36,440 bases of DNA from Tessaracoccus sp. OH4464_COT-324 (lineage in GTDB: Bacteria; Actinomycetota; Actinomycetes; Propionibacteriales; Propionibacteriaceae). A model generated the notes under the pieces. That model searched no databases. It was not told where the DNA came from and saw only the letters and a list, made by a program, of their open reading frames with translations. Position 1 is the first letter of the stretch, and every line of letters starts with the position of its first letter. Both the position numbers and the translations under genes were made by a program. Positions 16,906-25,702 of this stretch are shown here, in pieces. Location: contig NZ_RQYZ01000029.1 in the NCBI RefSeq assembly GCF_003932855.1, positions 1 to 36,440 of the forward strand, read 5' to 3'.

Positions 16906-17832
16906 GTGACTGTGCAGCCAGAAGGACGCAAACTGCTTCGCATCGAGGCAAAGAACGCCCAGACCCCCATCGAGCGCAAGCCGGAGTGGATCCGCACCCG
17001 GGCGAAAATGGGTCCCAACTACAGCGACCTGCAAAAGATCGTCCGCACGGGCGACGTGCACACCGTCTGCCAGGAAGCCGGCTGTCCCAACATCTACGAA
17101 TGTTGGGAGGACCGCGAATCCACCTTCCTCATAGGCGGCGACCAGTGCACCAGGCGCTGCGACTTCTGCCAAATCACCTCGGCGAAGCCGGAGGGCTACG
17201 ACCCGTCCGAGCCGCTGCGCGTCGCCGCCTCGGTGAAGAAGCTGGGGCTGCGCTACGCCACGGTCACCGGCGTTTGTCGCGACGATCTGCCCGACGAAGG
17301 GGCCTGGCTCTACGCGGAGACCATCCGCCAGATCCACGCCGTCAACCCCGGAGTCGGCGTCGAAATGCTGGCTCCCGACTTCTCGGGCAAGGCGGAACTG
17401 CTGCAGCAGGTGTTCGACGCCGACCCGCAGGTTTTCGCGCACAACGTCGAGACCGTGCCGCGGATCTTCAAGCGCATCCGCCCAGGTTTCCGCTACGAGC
17501 GTTCCCTGGACGTGTTGCGCCTGTCGCGCAATCAGGGTCTGGTGACCAAGTCAAACCTGATCCTGGGCATGGGCGAGACCCGCGAGGAGATTTCCACGGC
17601 GCTGCGCGATCTGTTCGACGCGGGTGCCGAACTGATCACCATCACGCAGTACCTGCGCCCCAACGCCACCCTGCATCCGATTGACCGCTGGGTGACCCCC
17701 GAAGAGTTCGCCGAGCTGGAGCAAGAAGCCAAGGAAATCGGATATTCTGGGGTGTTGTCCGGGCCGCTGGTGCGGTCCTCCTACCGAGCGGGTCGCCTTT
17801 ATCGCACCGCTATGGAAGCCCGAAAGAAGTGA
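16906..17832 (+). CDS. lipA: Lipoyl synthase LipA
   Basis: This 308-residue radical SAM enzyme inserts two sulfurs into octanoyl groups carried on E2 and glycine-cleavage H proteins. It has the two expected iron-sulfur motifs: the auxiliary cluster Cys55, Cys60 and Cys66 ([13 protein letters not shown]), and the radical SAM Cys81, Cys85 and Cys88 (CTRRCDFC). The C-terminal Arg-Ser-Ser-Tyr motif (VRSSYRAG), whose serine binds the auxiliary cluster in the family, is also present. GTG 16906 is the start. A TAGGGT box seven bases ahead and no Shine-Dalgarno suggest a leaderless transcript from its own promoter in addition to readthrough from lipB. It is full length for the family. Confidence 0.97.
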   Translation: MTVQPEGRKLLRIEAKNAQTPIERKPEWIRTRAKMGPNYSDLQKIVRTGDVHTVCQEAGCPNIYECWEDRESTFLIGGDQCTRRCDFCQITSAKPEGYDPSEPLRVAASVKKLGLRYATVTGVCRDDLPDEGAWLYAETIRQIHAVNPGVGVEMLAPDFSGKAELLQQVFDADPQVFAHNVETVPRIFKRIRPGFRYERSLDVLRLSRNQGLVTKSNLILGMGETREEISTALRDLFDAGAELITITQYLRPNATLHPIDRWVTPEEFAELEQEAKEIGYSGVLSGPLVRSSYRAGRLYRTAMEARKK

Positions 17833-17845
17833 GCTAGGGAGAACT

Positions 17846-18622
17846 GTGGCGAAGAGCGAACGCGCGAAGGCACTCGCGGAGAAGCAGAAAGCGGAAATCA
17901 AGGCCCGCAAACTGGCAAAAAAGAACTCGACCAACCCTAAAGACTGGGGAACGTTCCGGCAGGTCAAGGAGGTCTACCGGATCACGAGAGAGCACGACGA
18001 GAAGCTGCCGATGGTGCTGCTTGCCTCGTTCCTCGTGCCTTTCCTGGCGGTGTTCGGTTTCGCGCTCTGGCTCAACTGGGGCAGCTGGCTCGGCATCCTG
18101 CTGTGGAGCGTCACGGCCGTCTTCGTCGGGCTGGTCGCGGTGCTGCTGGTACTGACTCGGCGCGCGAAGCGCGGCACCTACAAGCGTTACGAGGGGCAGG
18201 CCGGCTCGGCCGAGGTTGCCCTGTCCATGCTGCCCGGCAAGAAATGGCACTCCACACCCGCCATCGCGGTCACCCGCCACATGGATGTGGTACACCGCAC
18301 CCTGGGCCCGGGTGGGCTGATCCTGATCGGCGACGGTGAGCCCGGCCGGCTGAAGGCGCTGCTCGCCAGCGAGCGTAAGAAACACGACCAGATCCTCTAC
18401 GGCGTGCAGGCCCAGGTCATCCAAATGGGTGAGCGCGAGGGCCAGGTGTCGCTGGATAAGCTCGCCGATCACATCCGCAAGCTGCCCAAGCAGCTCACCG
18501 ACTCCCAGATCGATGAGGCGAAGCAGCGGCTGCGTTCGCTGGACCAGATGCGCCCCAAGGCCCCCATCCCCAAGGGGCCGGTCAACCTCAAGGGGGCTCA
18601 CAAGGCGATGCGCGGTCGCTAA
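17846..18622 (+). CDS. DUF4191 membrane protein
   Basis: This 258-residue protein of the actinobacterial DUF4191 family is of unknown function and is usually found after lipA. It has a highly charged, Lys/Ala-rich N-terminal coil (residues 1-45), two adjacent membrane spans (about 55-75 and 80-105), then a soluble cytoplasmic part starting with RRAKRGTYKRYEGQAG and ending in a basic tail (KGPVNLKGAHKAMRGR). GTG 17846 follows AGGGAGA and lies 13 bases after lipA, so it is probably cotranscribed. Conserved linkage with lipoate genes hints at a related role, but that is only context. The assignment rests on context and overall form. Confidence 0.88.
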   Translation: MAKSERAKALAEKQKAEIKARKLAKKNSTNPKDWGTFRQVKEVYRITREHDEKLPMVLLASFLVPFLAVFGFALWLNWGSWLGILLWSVTAVFVGLVAVLLVLTRRAKRGTYKRYEGQAGSAEVALSMLPGKKWHSTPAIAVTRHMDVVHRTLGPGGLILIGDGEPGRLKALLASERKKHDQILYGVQAQVIQMGEREGQVSLDKLADHIRKLPKQLTDSQIDEAKQRLRSLDQMRPKAPIPKGPVNLKGAHKAMRGR

Positions 18623-18623
18623 A

Positions 18624-20390
18624 GTGGCCAATCTGGTCAATGCCGAGGGCGTCAGCCACAGCTTCGGCACTCGTCTCCTGCTCGACGGCGTTTCCCTCGG
18701 CCTGGGCGCGGGCGAGGTCATCGGTGTCGTGGGCCGCAACGGCGACGGCAAGACCACCCTGCTGCGCGTGCTGACTGGGGAACTCCAGCCTGACTCAGGG
18801 CGAGTTACCATCGCCAACTCCGCCTCGATCGGGGTGCTCGCCCAGTCGCAGGTGGGCGCGGACTCCGACACCGTCCGCGACATCGCGCTGCACGGGGAAC
18901 CAGACCACGTTCACGCCCGTAACGCCGCCCACCGGGGTGTCGTGGAGGCGCTGCTGCCCGGCATCGACTTGGATCGCACGCTCGGTACGCTCTCCGGCGG
19001 CGAACGGCGCAGGGTGGCTCTCGTCGCCGTGCTGCTCGGCTCCCACGACCTGGTCGTGCTCGACGAGCCCACGAACCACCTGGATGTCGAGGCGATCGCT
19101 TTCCTCGCCGAGCATCTCCGGGCGCGCACCCGCGCCGGCCTGGCGATGCTGGTGGTCTCCCACGACCGCTGGTTCCTGGACGCGGTGTGCACCCGCGTCT
19201 GGGAGGTGCACGACGGCATGGTCGATGCCTACGACGGGGGTTATGCAGCTTACGTTCTGGCCCGCGTAGAGCGCCAGCGCCAGGCCGCCGCGAACGAGGC
19301 GCGCCGCAGGAACCTAGCCCGAAAGGAACTGGCCTGGCTACGCCGCGGCGCGCCCGCGCGGACGTCGAAACCGAAGTTTCGCATCGAGGCCGCCAACGAG
19401 CTGATCAAGAACGAGCCTCCCCCACGCGACAAGCTGCAGCTGGAACGCTTCGCCACCGCCCGGCTCGGGAAGGACGTGTTCGACCTGATCAACGTGCACT
19501 ACCGCGTCGGCGACAGGCCGCTGCTGAGTTCGCTCAGCTGGTCCATCGGCCCCGGGGATCGCATCGGCATCGTAGGCGTGAACGGCGCGGGGAAAACATC
19601 GCTGCTTGACCTGCTCGCCGGAAAGCGGCAACCGAGTTCGGGCAAGGTCAAACGTGGCCAGACTATCCGGCTGGGTTACCTCTCCCAGGCGGTGGCGGAA
19701 CTCGATGAGCGAGACCAGGTGTTGCAAAGCGTACAGCGGCTGAAGCAGGAGACCAGGCTTGCCACCGGTCGCGACGCGACCGCGGCCAACCTGCTGGAAG
19801 ACTTCGGCTTCACCGGTGACAAGCTCACCGCCCGCATCGGCGACTTGTCTGGCGGCGAGCGTCGTCGTCTACAGTTTCTGCGGCTGTTGATCTCCGAACC
19901 CAACGTGCTCATCCTCGACGAGCCGACGAACGATCTAGACATCGACACGTTGACGGTAGTCGAGGACTATCTGGACACCTGGCCGGGCACGCTGATCGTC
20001 GTCTCGCACGACCGCTACTTCCTCGAACGCGTCACGGATGTCTCGTACGCACTGCTGGGCGACGGTAGTTGTGTCCTGCTGCCCGGAGGTGTGGACGAGT
20101 ATCTGGCCAGGCGGCGCTCCGCACAGGCCACTGCCCCGGCCCAGCAGGCCAGGTCCCCGCGGTCGTCCGACGCAGCGGCCAGCCGAGCGCGGCGGAAGCA
20201 GCTCGCCAAGGTGGAAGGACAGCTAGGGAAGCTCGACGAGCGGATCACCACGGTACACGAGCGGATGTCGGCGGTCGGCGCGGACTACGTCCGCCTGGCG
20301 GAGCTGAACGACGAATTGCAGCAGTTGGAGGAGCAAAAGGGCGAACTAGAGGAGCACTGGCTGGAACTCAGCGAACTCCTCGAATCCTGA
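18624..20390 (+). CDS. ABC-F family ATPase
   Basis: This 588-residue soluble protein has two ABC domains in one chain and no membrane spans, the ABC-F layout of ribosome-associated factors (Uup/EttA/Vga-like). Domain 1 has Walker A GRNGDGKTT (Lys43), signature LSGGERRRVAL near 122 and DEPTNHLD near 146. The Arg/Ala-rich linker lies at about 212-265. Domain 2 has GVNGAGKTS near 320, signature LSGGERRRLQF near 407 and DEPTNDLD near 432. A C-terminal coiled coil (about 515-588) is Uup-like. The start is GTG 18624, one base after the DUF4191 stop; the open frame extends further upstream inside that gene but without family sequence. Whether it is a housekeeping or a drug-protection factor is not decidable. 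Confidence 0.93.
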   Translation: MANLVNAEGVSHSFGTRLLLDGVSLGLGAGEVIGVVGRNGDGKTTLLRVLTGELQPDSGRVTIANSASIGVLAQSQVGADSDTVRDIALHGEPDHVHARNAAHRGVVEALLPGIDLDRTLGTLSGGERRRVALVAVLLGSHDLVVLDEPTNHLDVEAIAFLAEHLRARTRAGLAMLVVSHDRWFLDAVCTRVWEVHDGMVDAYDGGYAAYVLARVERQRQAAANEARRRNLARKELAWLRRGAPARTSKPKFRIEAANELIKNEPPPRDKLQLERFATARLGKDVFDLINVHYRVGDRPLLSSLSWSIGPGDRIGIVGVNGAGKTSLLDLLAGKRQPSSGKVKRGQTIRLGYLSQAVAELDERDQVLQSVQRLKQETRLATGRDATAANLLEDFGFTGDKLTARIGDLSGGERRRLQFLRLLISEPNVLILDEPTNDLDIDTLTVVEDYLDTWPGTLIVVSHDRYFLERVTDVSYALLGDGSCVLLPGGVDEYLARRRSAQATAPAQQARSPRSSDAAASRARRKQLAKVEGQLGKLDERITTVHERMSAVGADYVRLAELNDELQQLEEQKGELEEHWLELSELLES

Positions 20391-20424
20391 TCCATCGCCC
20401 TGCCGAATGGAAACACGCTGCATC

Positions 20425-20430
20425 TATAAT
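20425..20430 (+). promoter_or_regulatory. -10 box of the unknown membrane-protein gene
   Basis: A consensus TATAAT lies eight bases before ATG 20438, which would start the transcript at or next to the ATG (leaderless). No convincing -35 box is seen. Confidence 0.5.
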
Positions 20431-20437
20431 TCCGTTC

Positions 20438-21748
20438 ATGGCAGATGAGTCCCAGCAGCACCTCGTGGCGCGCTTGGTAGGCTACTTGGCTCGGCTCAGG
20501 CGCCCCGCCTTGCTGATCACCGTAGCCTGCTTCGCATATTATCTGGCCACGCTGTGGGAATACTACGAATGGCCGCGGGTGATCTACTTGACGATCCTGC
20601 TGCTTTTGCCGGTGCTACCCCAATTCGGGAATCAGGCCCGAAACCCCGTCTGGGTTCCGCTGTTTTCTTTCGGGCTACTCGCGCTTTTCTACTACGACAT
20701 GAGCCAGGAGTATCTGACCGATTCGTATCTGCGCTCGGGGCTGTTGGCTTTCAGCGACATCGCGGCGAACTTTGAAATTACTTCGGCAATAACCGCGTAC
20801 CTGGAGTGGTTCTGGACCTGGTGGCGGGTGGCCGCTGGTTTTGCGGTGTTCGCCGCTGCCCTCCCGCTGCTTGGCCGCCTCGCCAGCTGGCTGGATCGCG
20901 CGCGCGACAAGTATCAGCAGCATCAGCTCGCCGAGGCCGAGACCCGTCGCCAGATTGAGCAGCGCCGCTCGGAGGAGCGGGCGCAGGAACGGGTCAGGTT
21001 GCGCGCGCTGCACCCGATGTCCGCCGCTACCCGGCCGGGCAAGATGACGGGCTTCGAGCCGCAGCTGCTGGCCCCTCTCGCCCACGAGCTGCCCCGCTCC
21101 ATGTTTGGTCTGCTGCCGCGCAGCGTCGAGGGAAACCAGCTGCTCCGCGCGCTCACCATGACGAAGGAGTTGGCGGAGAACGCCACTTTCTGGGACATGA
21201 AGCTGCCCGATGACGAGTTCGCGCTGGTGAACCCCACCTGTGTGATCGTCTCGGGCCGGGAAGTCACGGTGGTGCACGCCCGGTCCTGGGTGCAAGGCGA
21301 TGTCACCTGGCGGCTGGTCGACGGCGAGCTCGCCTGCTTCGACAACGCCACCGGCCACGAGGTCGGCGAGCCCAAACAGATGACCGAGGACATCGCCCAC
21401 ACACACGAGTTCTTCGTGCGACGGCTGGCCCAGCTGGGCGTCACGATCCCAGTGAGCACCGTGATCGTGCTGCTGCCCAGCGACGCGGGCATGGGCACGG
21501 TGGAGCCCATCAAGTGGTCGGATGCGTTCCCCATTCTGGGCCTGCCCGACTTCGTAACGAAACTGTCGGCGCAAGGGCCGTTTGATCACCGGAAGCCCGG
21601 AGCCGAGTACGTGATTCGGACGCTCAGGCAGCTCACGTCCCATCCGTCTGGCATCGCACCCCAGTCGAACGAGTACCTGCGGGAGACACAGGCCACGCTC
21701 CCCCGCAACCCCTACGAAACTGGTTCCTTCGACCCTTACGCCACCTAA
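20438..21748 (+). CDS. Hypothetical membrane protein, possible NERD-like C-terminal domain
   Basis: This 436-residue protein is not recognised with confidence. The N-terminal half has about four membrane spans (LLITVACFAYYLATLW; VIYLTILLLLPVLP; VPLFSFGLLALFYY; WRVAAGFAVFAAALPLLG). A charged Arg/Glu/Gln coil follows (residues about 160-195). The soluble C-terminal half contains NPTCVIVSGREVTVVHAR, a Trp-Val-Gln-Gly-Asp turn, and VSTVIVLLPSDAGMG. That order of strands and a following helix recalls nuclease-related (NERD-like) domains, but the usual catalytic Lys is not clear, so this is a weak suggestion. ATG 20438 lies just after TATAAT with no Shine-Dalgarno. It stands alone between the ABC-F gene and the MntR-like regulator. 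Confidence 0.72.
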   Translation: MADESQQHLVARLVGYLARLRRPALLITVACFAYYLATLWEYYEWPRVIYLTILLLLPVLPQFGNQARNPVWVPLFSFGLLALFYYDMSQEYLTDSYLRSGLLAFSDIAANFEITSAITAYLEWFWTWWRVAAGFAVFAAALPLLGRLASWLDRARDKYQQHQLAEAETRRQIEQRRSEERAQERVRLRALHPMSAATRPGKMTGFEPQLLAPLAHELPRSMFGLLPRSVEGNQLLRALTMTKELAENATFWDMKLPDDEFALVNPTCVIVSGREVTVVHARSWVQGDVTWRLVDGELACFDNATGHEVGEPKQMTEDIAHTHEFFVRRLAQLGVTIPVSTVIVLLPSDAGMGTVEPIKWSDAFPILGLPDFVTKLSAQGPFDHRKPGAEYVIRTLRQLTSHPSGIAPQSNEYLRETQATLPRNPYETGSFDPYAT

Positions 21749-21926
21749 GCCCTGTTTCGAAGACCATGCTGCGCTGAGACGCACCGGCCCCAGTGAGAAG
21801 GACCCCGCAGCACTGGCAAATGCGTCCGGCGCAGGAGGCAGTTGCCGAACCCCCCTGGCACGCCTCGCTCTGCTGCTCTCTCGTCGCTACCCCGGGCGAG
21901 GACAGGCGGCGGGGTAAACTGGCGGA

Positions 21927-22589
21927 ATGTCCGTCATGGAGCTTTCGCGCAGCACACAAGACTTCCTCAAGGTGGTTTGGGCCGCCACCGAGTGGTGCGA
22001 TAACCCCGTCACTCCGTCAGTGGTCGCCCGCCGGCTGGGGCTCAAGCTGTCTACAGTCTCCGGCACGTTCACCAAGCTGACAACGGAAGGACTGGCCGCG
22101 CGTTCCGAGTCGGGAAGCATCCTGCTCACCGAAGCTGGGCGAAAGCACGCGCTGCAGATGATCCGCAGGCACCGGCTCATCGAGACCTTCCTGCTGGAGC
22201 AGCTGCACTACCCACTGGAAATGGTGCACGCCGAGGCGGAGAACCTGGAGCACACCGCATCCGATTTCCTGATCAACCAGATTGACGAGTTGCTGGGTCA
22301 CCCGACGCGAGACCCCCACGGAGATCCAATTCCCGACCGTGACGGCGTGCTGACCGGACCGCAGGCCAGAGTGTTGTGGACGGTTCCGCCCGGCGAGTAC
22401 GGCGTCGAGCGGATTGACGACGGCGACGCGGAGCTGGTGAGTTTCTTCTCCGAGTTCGGGATCACGTTGGGGCGGCGGATCACGGTGGCAGAGGGCGAGC
22501 CCTACTCCGACACAGTGCACGTACACACGGATTCGGGCCGCTCCACCGCCTTGGGCCGACGCGCGGCCGAGGCTATCTGGGTGGCGTAG
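21927..22589 (+). CDS. DtxR/MntR-family metal-dependent repressor
   Basis: This 220-residue regulator has a winged helix at residues about 5-65 (VTPSVVARRLGLKLSTVSGTFTKLT), followed by the metal-binding and dimer helices (MIRRHRLIETFLLEQLHY; AENLEHTASDFL) and a C-terminal SH3/FeoA-like domain (about 145-220). The family binds DNA when loaded with Mn(II) or Fe(II) and shuts down metal uptake. A second Met lies at codon 4. TAAACT at 21915-21920 is six bases before the ATG, so the mRNA may be leaderless. The four-gene metal ABC operon at 23883-27380 is close by and is a natural target, but the two are not adjacent and no shared operator is proven. Confidence 0.92.
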   Translation: MSVMELSRSTQDFLKVVWAATEWCDNPVTPSVVARRLGLKLSTVSGTFTKLTTEGLAARSESGSILLTEAGRKHALQMIRRHRLIETFLLEQLHYPLEMVHAEAENLEHTASDFLINQIDELLGHPTRDPHGDPIPDRDGVLTGPQARVLWTVPPGEYGVERIDDGDAELVSFFSEFGITLGRRITVAEGEPYSDTVHVHTDSGRSTALGRRAAEAIWVA

Positions 22590-22614
22590 GTGGGCCACCG
22601 TAGTTTGTGCCCAC
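22590..22614. terminator. Possible bidirectional hairpin between mntR-like gene and EIIC remnant
   Basis: GTGGGCCAC at 22590-22598 pairs with GTGCCCAC at 22607-22614 through an eight-base loop, with one bulged C. It sits directly after the regulator's stop codon and between convergent genes. There is no T run, so terminator activity is uncertain. Confidence 0.35.
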
Positions 22615-22641
22615 CCACAGACCGTCACCTCGTTATGTACG

Positions 22642-23564
22642 TTACGCACCCGCTGGCTCCCGCCTACCCAGACGGATTTTCTTGACTTTCCGTTCCGCGT
22701 TCAGAACCCGATCACTGAAGCCAAAGAAGTAGGTACAGACGAAGGCGCCTACCAGCGCAGCCACGCTTGCTATCAGGTAGCCCCAGAAACTCTGCCCCAG
22801 TCCAGATTGCGGGTCGACAAAGGATGTGAATCCGATGAAGCCCCACATGTTCACGCCGAACAGTCCGGTGAGCATGCCGCCCAGCGCGCCACCGACCGAC
22901 GCAGTGATGAAGGTCTCCCATACTTGAGGTTTAGGCCATACATCGCAGGCTCCGTGATGCCGCAGAAGGCCGCCAGCGGGGCAGAGCCTGCCAACTCCTT
23001 GATCTTCACCACCTTCGTCTTGACGAAGATGGCGAGTGCGCCGCCACCTTGCGCAACCATGGTGGCGGAAATGATTGCGTTGAGCGGGAAGTTACCCGTA
23101 ACCGCAATCTCGTTGACCGCCAACGGAATCACTGCCCAGTGCAGGCCGAAGAAATCAGCGTTAAAGTCCATGCCCAAGAAAGATGTCTCGCCCGTCTTCT
23201 TCGCCAGTGAAACGAGCGATGGATAGGCCAAAACTCCACCGGTGATGGCCACGATGATGGGGTCCGAGCCCAGCCGCTTAGCCGCCGTGAAACCAACAAA
23301 TAGGAGCAGGAAATAGAACACCGAATCGCTCATGGAGGTGATCATCGCGTAGGTATCGCTCGTGTCCGTGATGACCCCGCCGTTGAGCAGCAGGGCCAAA
23401 GCTCCCTTCAGAATGCCTGCGGCGGCCAGCAGCCCGATGATTGGGATCATCGATCCCGTGACCCCGATCAGTAAACTAAAGCCGAACTTGAACCACTCGA
23501 CGAAGGTTGTCGGACGCTCCACCTCCTCCGCGGAGGAATCAGCGTCGGTGCTGACGGAGGGCAC
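22642..23564 (-). pseudogene. Broken PTS EIIC gene (beta-glucoside/sucrose type)
   Basis: This is a phosphotransferase membrane component in two frames. The first piece (23564 to about 22925) has the EIIC start (GFSLLIGVTGSMIPIIGLL), further membrane spans and the family motif GITEPAMYG. The reading frame then shifts near 22920, after LNLKYG; the other frame continues with ETFITASVGGALGG and MLTGLFGVNMWGF to a normal EIIC end at 22642. One missing base explains the break. The upstream end is also abnormal: a TAG directly precedes the GTG at 23564, and no EIIB domain can be read in the 300 bases beyond. With EIIB and EIIA gone and a frameshift present, it is most likely dead. Confidence 0.85.
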
Positions 23565-23882
23565 CTAGGCCGTGAACGCCGGACGATACGCTCAAGAGTC
23601 TTGCTTGGCCGATGGGAGCATCCGCTAAACGTTCCGGCGTCGGCTCTCCGCCAAGACGGCACCCGATGCCCAGCGTTCAACCACGGGCGAGGGAACATCG
23701 GAACCTGGCAAGCGACTTCACCGATGGGTAAGCACCTTCCACTGCGGAGAAGCTGTGCCCCCCCAACAGCCAAACCGTACCAACGCGAAACGCAAGGAGG
23801 CCCCTTCCGGAAGCGGCCGCCCCAGCAAACTCGCCCACCCAGAAGGACCCTCCTACTGCGGCCCCGGTTCGCAGACACTCAT
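23565..23882. other. Gene-free gap between EIIC remnant and metal operon end
   Basis: These 318 bases hold no gene I can support. The frames that are open here have composition typical of noise in high-GC DNA. No EIIB-like sequence, T-rich terminator or clear repeat is seen. It probably contains the decayed start of the PTS gene. Confidence 0.5.
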
Positions 23883-24782
23883 TCAGTTCGGCTGCCCGAC
23901 ACAGTCAACCGATGCTCCGCTCGCTCCCCGTGCACCCCGGCTGCCATCAACCAACTTGCTAGCTCCCAAAGCCATGGCGAACAACAGTCCGTAGCCGACG
24001 GCCATCCCCGCGCTCGTTGGGGCGTCGACGACGTAAGCAGCCCAGAAGCCAACACAGGCGCCGAGCGCCGAGAAACAAGCGCTAAGCAACAGCAGCTCCC
24101 GCATCGAACGGGCAAATAGCGTCGCCGTCGCGGCGGGCACGATCATCAGGGATATCACCAGCACAGCGCCGACGGCGTAGAAGGCCGCTGTGACGGTTAC
24201 CGTGGTGAGGAAGGCGATGAGCGTGGCCAACCAGCGTACCGGCAGACCCCGAACCGTCGCGAAGCCGGGGTCAAAAGTGGCCGCCTCTAGCGCCGGCAAA
24301 CAGGCCAAGATGCAGGCGAGGTTGACCAGCCCCACTACCGCCATCACGATGGCGTAACGCGGCCCAATCGGAACCCCTGCCACCACGATTTGGTCAAGAG
24401 CCACGTAGTTGAGTTCTCCGACGAGCACCGAGTGGGCGTCGAGGTGGATGTGGCCGAACTTCATCGAGATCAGGATGATGCCCAGGCTGAACAGCGCCGG
24501 AAATACCAGGCCCTGCGAGGCATCTCCACCGATCAACCCCGTGTGGGCCAAGTATTCGCTGCCTGCCACGACGATGAGTCCGGCCAGCGCTGCCCCGACG
24601 ATCAACAGGGGGGATCGGAAGTCGTGGGTCAGCCAGAAGCCGACGACGACGCCGGGCAGCACCGCGTGGCTCACGCCGTCGACCAGCATGGAGCGGCGTC
24701 GAAGCACCAAGAATCCGCCCGGCAGCGAACAGGCCAGGCCGGTCACCACGGCCAGGAACAACACACTAGCGATGAGGCTCAC
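23883..24782 (-). CDS. Metal ABC transporter permease 2 (TroD/MntD-like)
   Basis: This 299-residue ABC-3 family permease has about eight membrane spans. Motifs include LVLRRRSMLVDGVSHAVLPGV near residues 25-45 and LVISLMIVPAATA near 218-230. GTG 24782 is chosen because it overlaps the preceding permease stop (GTGA) and begins directly with a hydrophobic segment (SLIASVLFLAVVTGLA). Two permeases with one ATPase and one binding protein is the troABCD/mntABCD layout, where the two permeases form a heterodimeric channel. The C-terminus has a short Gly/Ala/Ser-rich tail. It is the last gene of the operon, and no terminator is obvious beyond it. Confidence 0.92.
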   Translation of the reverse strand: MSLIASVLFLAVVTGLACSLPGGFLVLRRRSMLVDGVSHAVLPGVVVGFWLTHDFRSPLLIVGAALAGLIVVAGSEYLAHTGLIGGDASQGLVFPALFSLGIILISMKFGHIHLDAHSVLVGELNYVALDQIVVAGVPIGPRYAIVMAVVGLVNLACILACLPALEAATFDPGFATVRGLPVRWLATLIAFLTTVTVTAAFYAVGAVLVISLMIVPAATATLFARSMRELLLLSACFSALGACVGFWAAYVVDAPTSAGMAVGYGLLFAMALGASKLVDGSRGARGASGASVDCVGQPN

Positions 24783-25702
24783 GCCGCCACCCCCAGATCG
24801 GCCCTCAGCTTGCGACGCAGGCGCGCCCGGTTGATGGCCCGCACCACGACGGAGCGGCGCGGCGCGCAAACCAGGGACAGGACCAGGACGCCGAACAGCA
24901 GCACGACGATCAGCGGGCCGGTGGGCACCTTGCCGAGCGTGATGGACAGGTAGGCGCCCGCGCCGCTGGCCAGGGCGCCCAGCAGGCCGGAGACCACGAA
25001 CAGGCCGGGGACGGTGCGCACCCATTGCCGGGCCGCCGCCGGCGGCGTCACCACGAAGGCAACCATCAGCACGAGGCCGACTGCCTTGAGCCCGACCACG
25101 GTCGCCACCACTATCAGCACGAAGATGATCGAGTCGAGGAGCTTGACGGGCAGCCCCCGCACCTCGGTGAACTTGGGGTCGAAGGTGCGCGCGCTGAGCG
25201 CCGGCCCGAAGACCAGCAGCACAACCAGCCCCAGCACCCCGACGACGGCCGCGGTCAGCAGATCGGAAACGGTCAGCGTCGACGCGTTGCCGAACAGGTA
25301 GCTGTGCACGCCGCCCTGCCCGCTCTGGCCGCTGCGGGTCCCGAACTGCATGATGATCAGGCCCAGCCCGAAGAACGTGCTGAGCACAATCGCCATCGCC
25401 GCGTCGCTGCCCAGCTTGGTCCGGCGGGCAATGATGTCCGCACACCACATGGCCGCGACGCCCGCGACGATCGCGCCCACCATGAGCGCGGCCATGTTGC
25501 GCCCGTCGCCGAAGAACGCGACGGCGACCCAGAAGGCCCCGAGCACCCCGGGCAGCGCGGCGTGGGACACCACGTCGCTGATCAGGGACTGCTTGCGCAG
25601 GTAAGCAAAAGACCCCAAGGAACCGGCGATCAGCCCAATCAGGCTGGTGCCCAGAAACACCATCCGGAACGTGTGGTCGGAGAAGAATTCGATCGGGTTC
25701 AC
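24779..25702 (-). CDS. Metal ABC transporter permease 1 (TroC/MntC-like)
   Basis: This 307-residue ABC-3 permease has landmarks SFAYLRKQSLISDVVSHAAL near residues 30-50 and LMVAFVVTPPAAARQW near 225-240. GTG 25702 is the start: it overlaps the ATPase stop (GTGA) and gives the expected short N-terminus NPIEFFSDHTFRMVFLG; the frame is open further upstream inside the ATPase gene but with non-family sequence. The last 25 residues are strongly basic (RAINRARLRRKLRADLG) and should face the cytoplasm. It partners with the next permease. Confidence 0.92.
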   Translation of the reverse strand: MNPIEFFSDHTFRMVFLGTSLIGLIAGSLGSFAYLRKQSLISDVVSHAALPGVLGAFWVAVAFFGDGRNMAALMVGAIVAGVAAMWCADIIARRTKLGSDAAMAIVLSTFFGLGLIIMQFGTRSGQSGQGGVHSYLFGNASTLTVSDLLTAAVVGVLGLVVLLVFGPALSARTFDPKFTEVRGLPVKLLDSIIFVLIVVATVVGLKAVGLVLMVAFVVTPPAAARQWVRTVPGLFVVSGLLGALASGAGAYLSITLGKVPTGPLIVVLLFGVLVLSLVCAPRRSVVVRAINRARLRRKLRADLGVAA

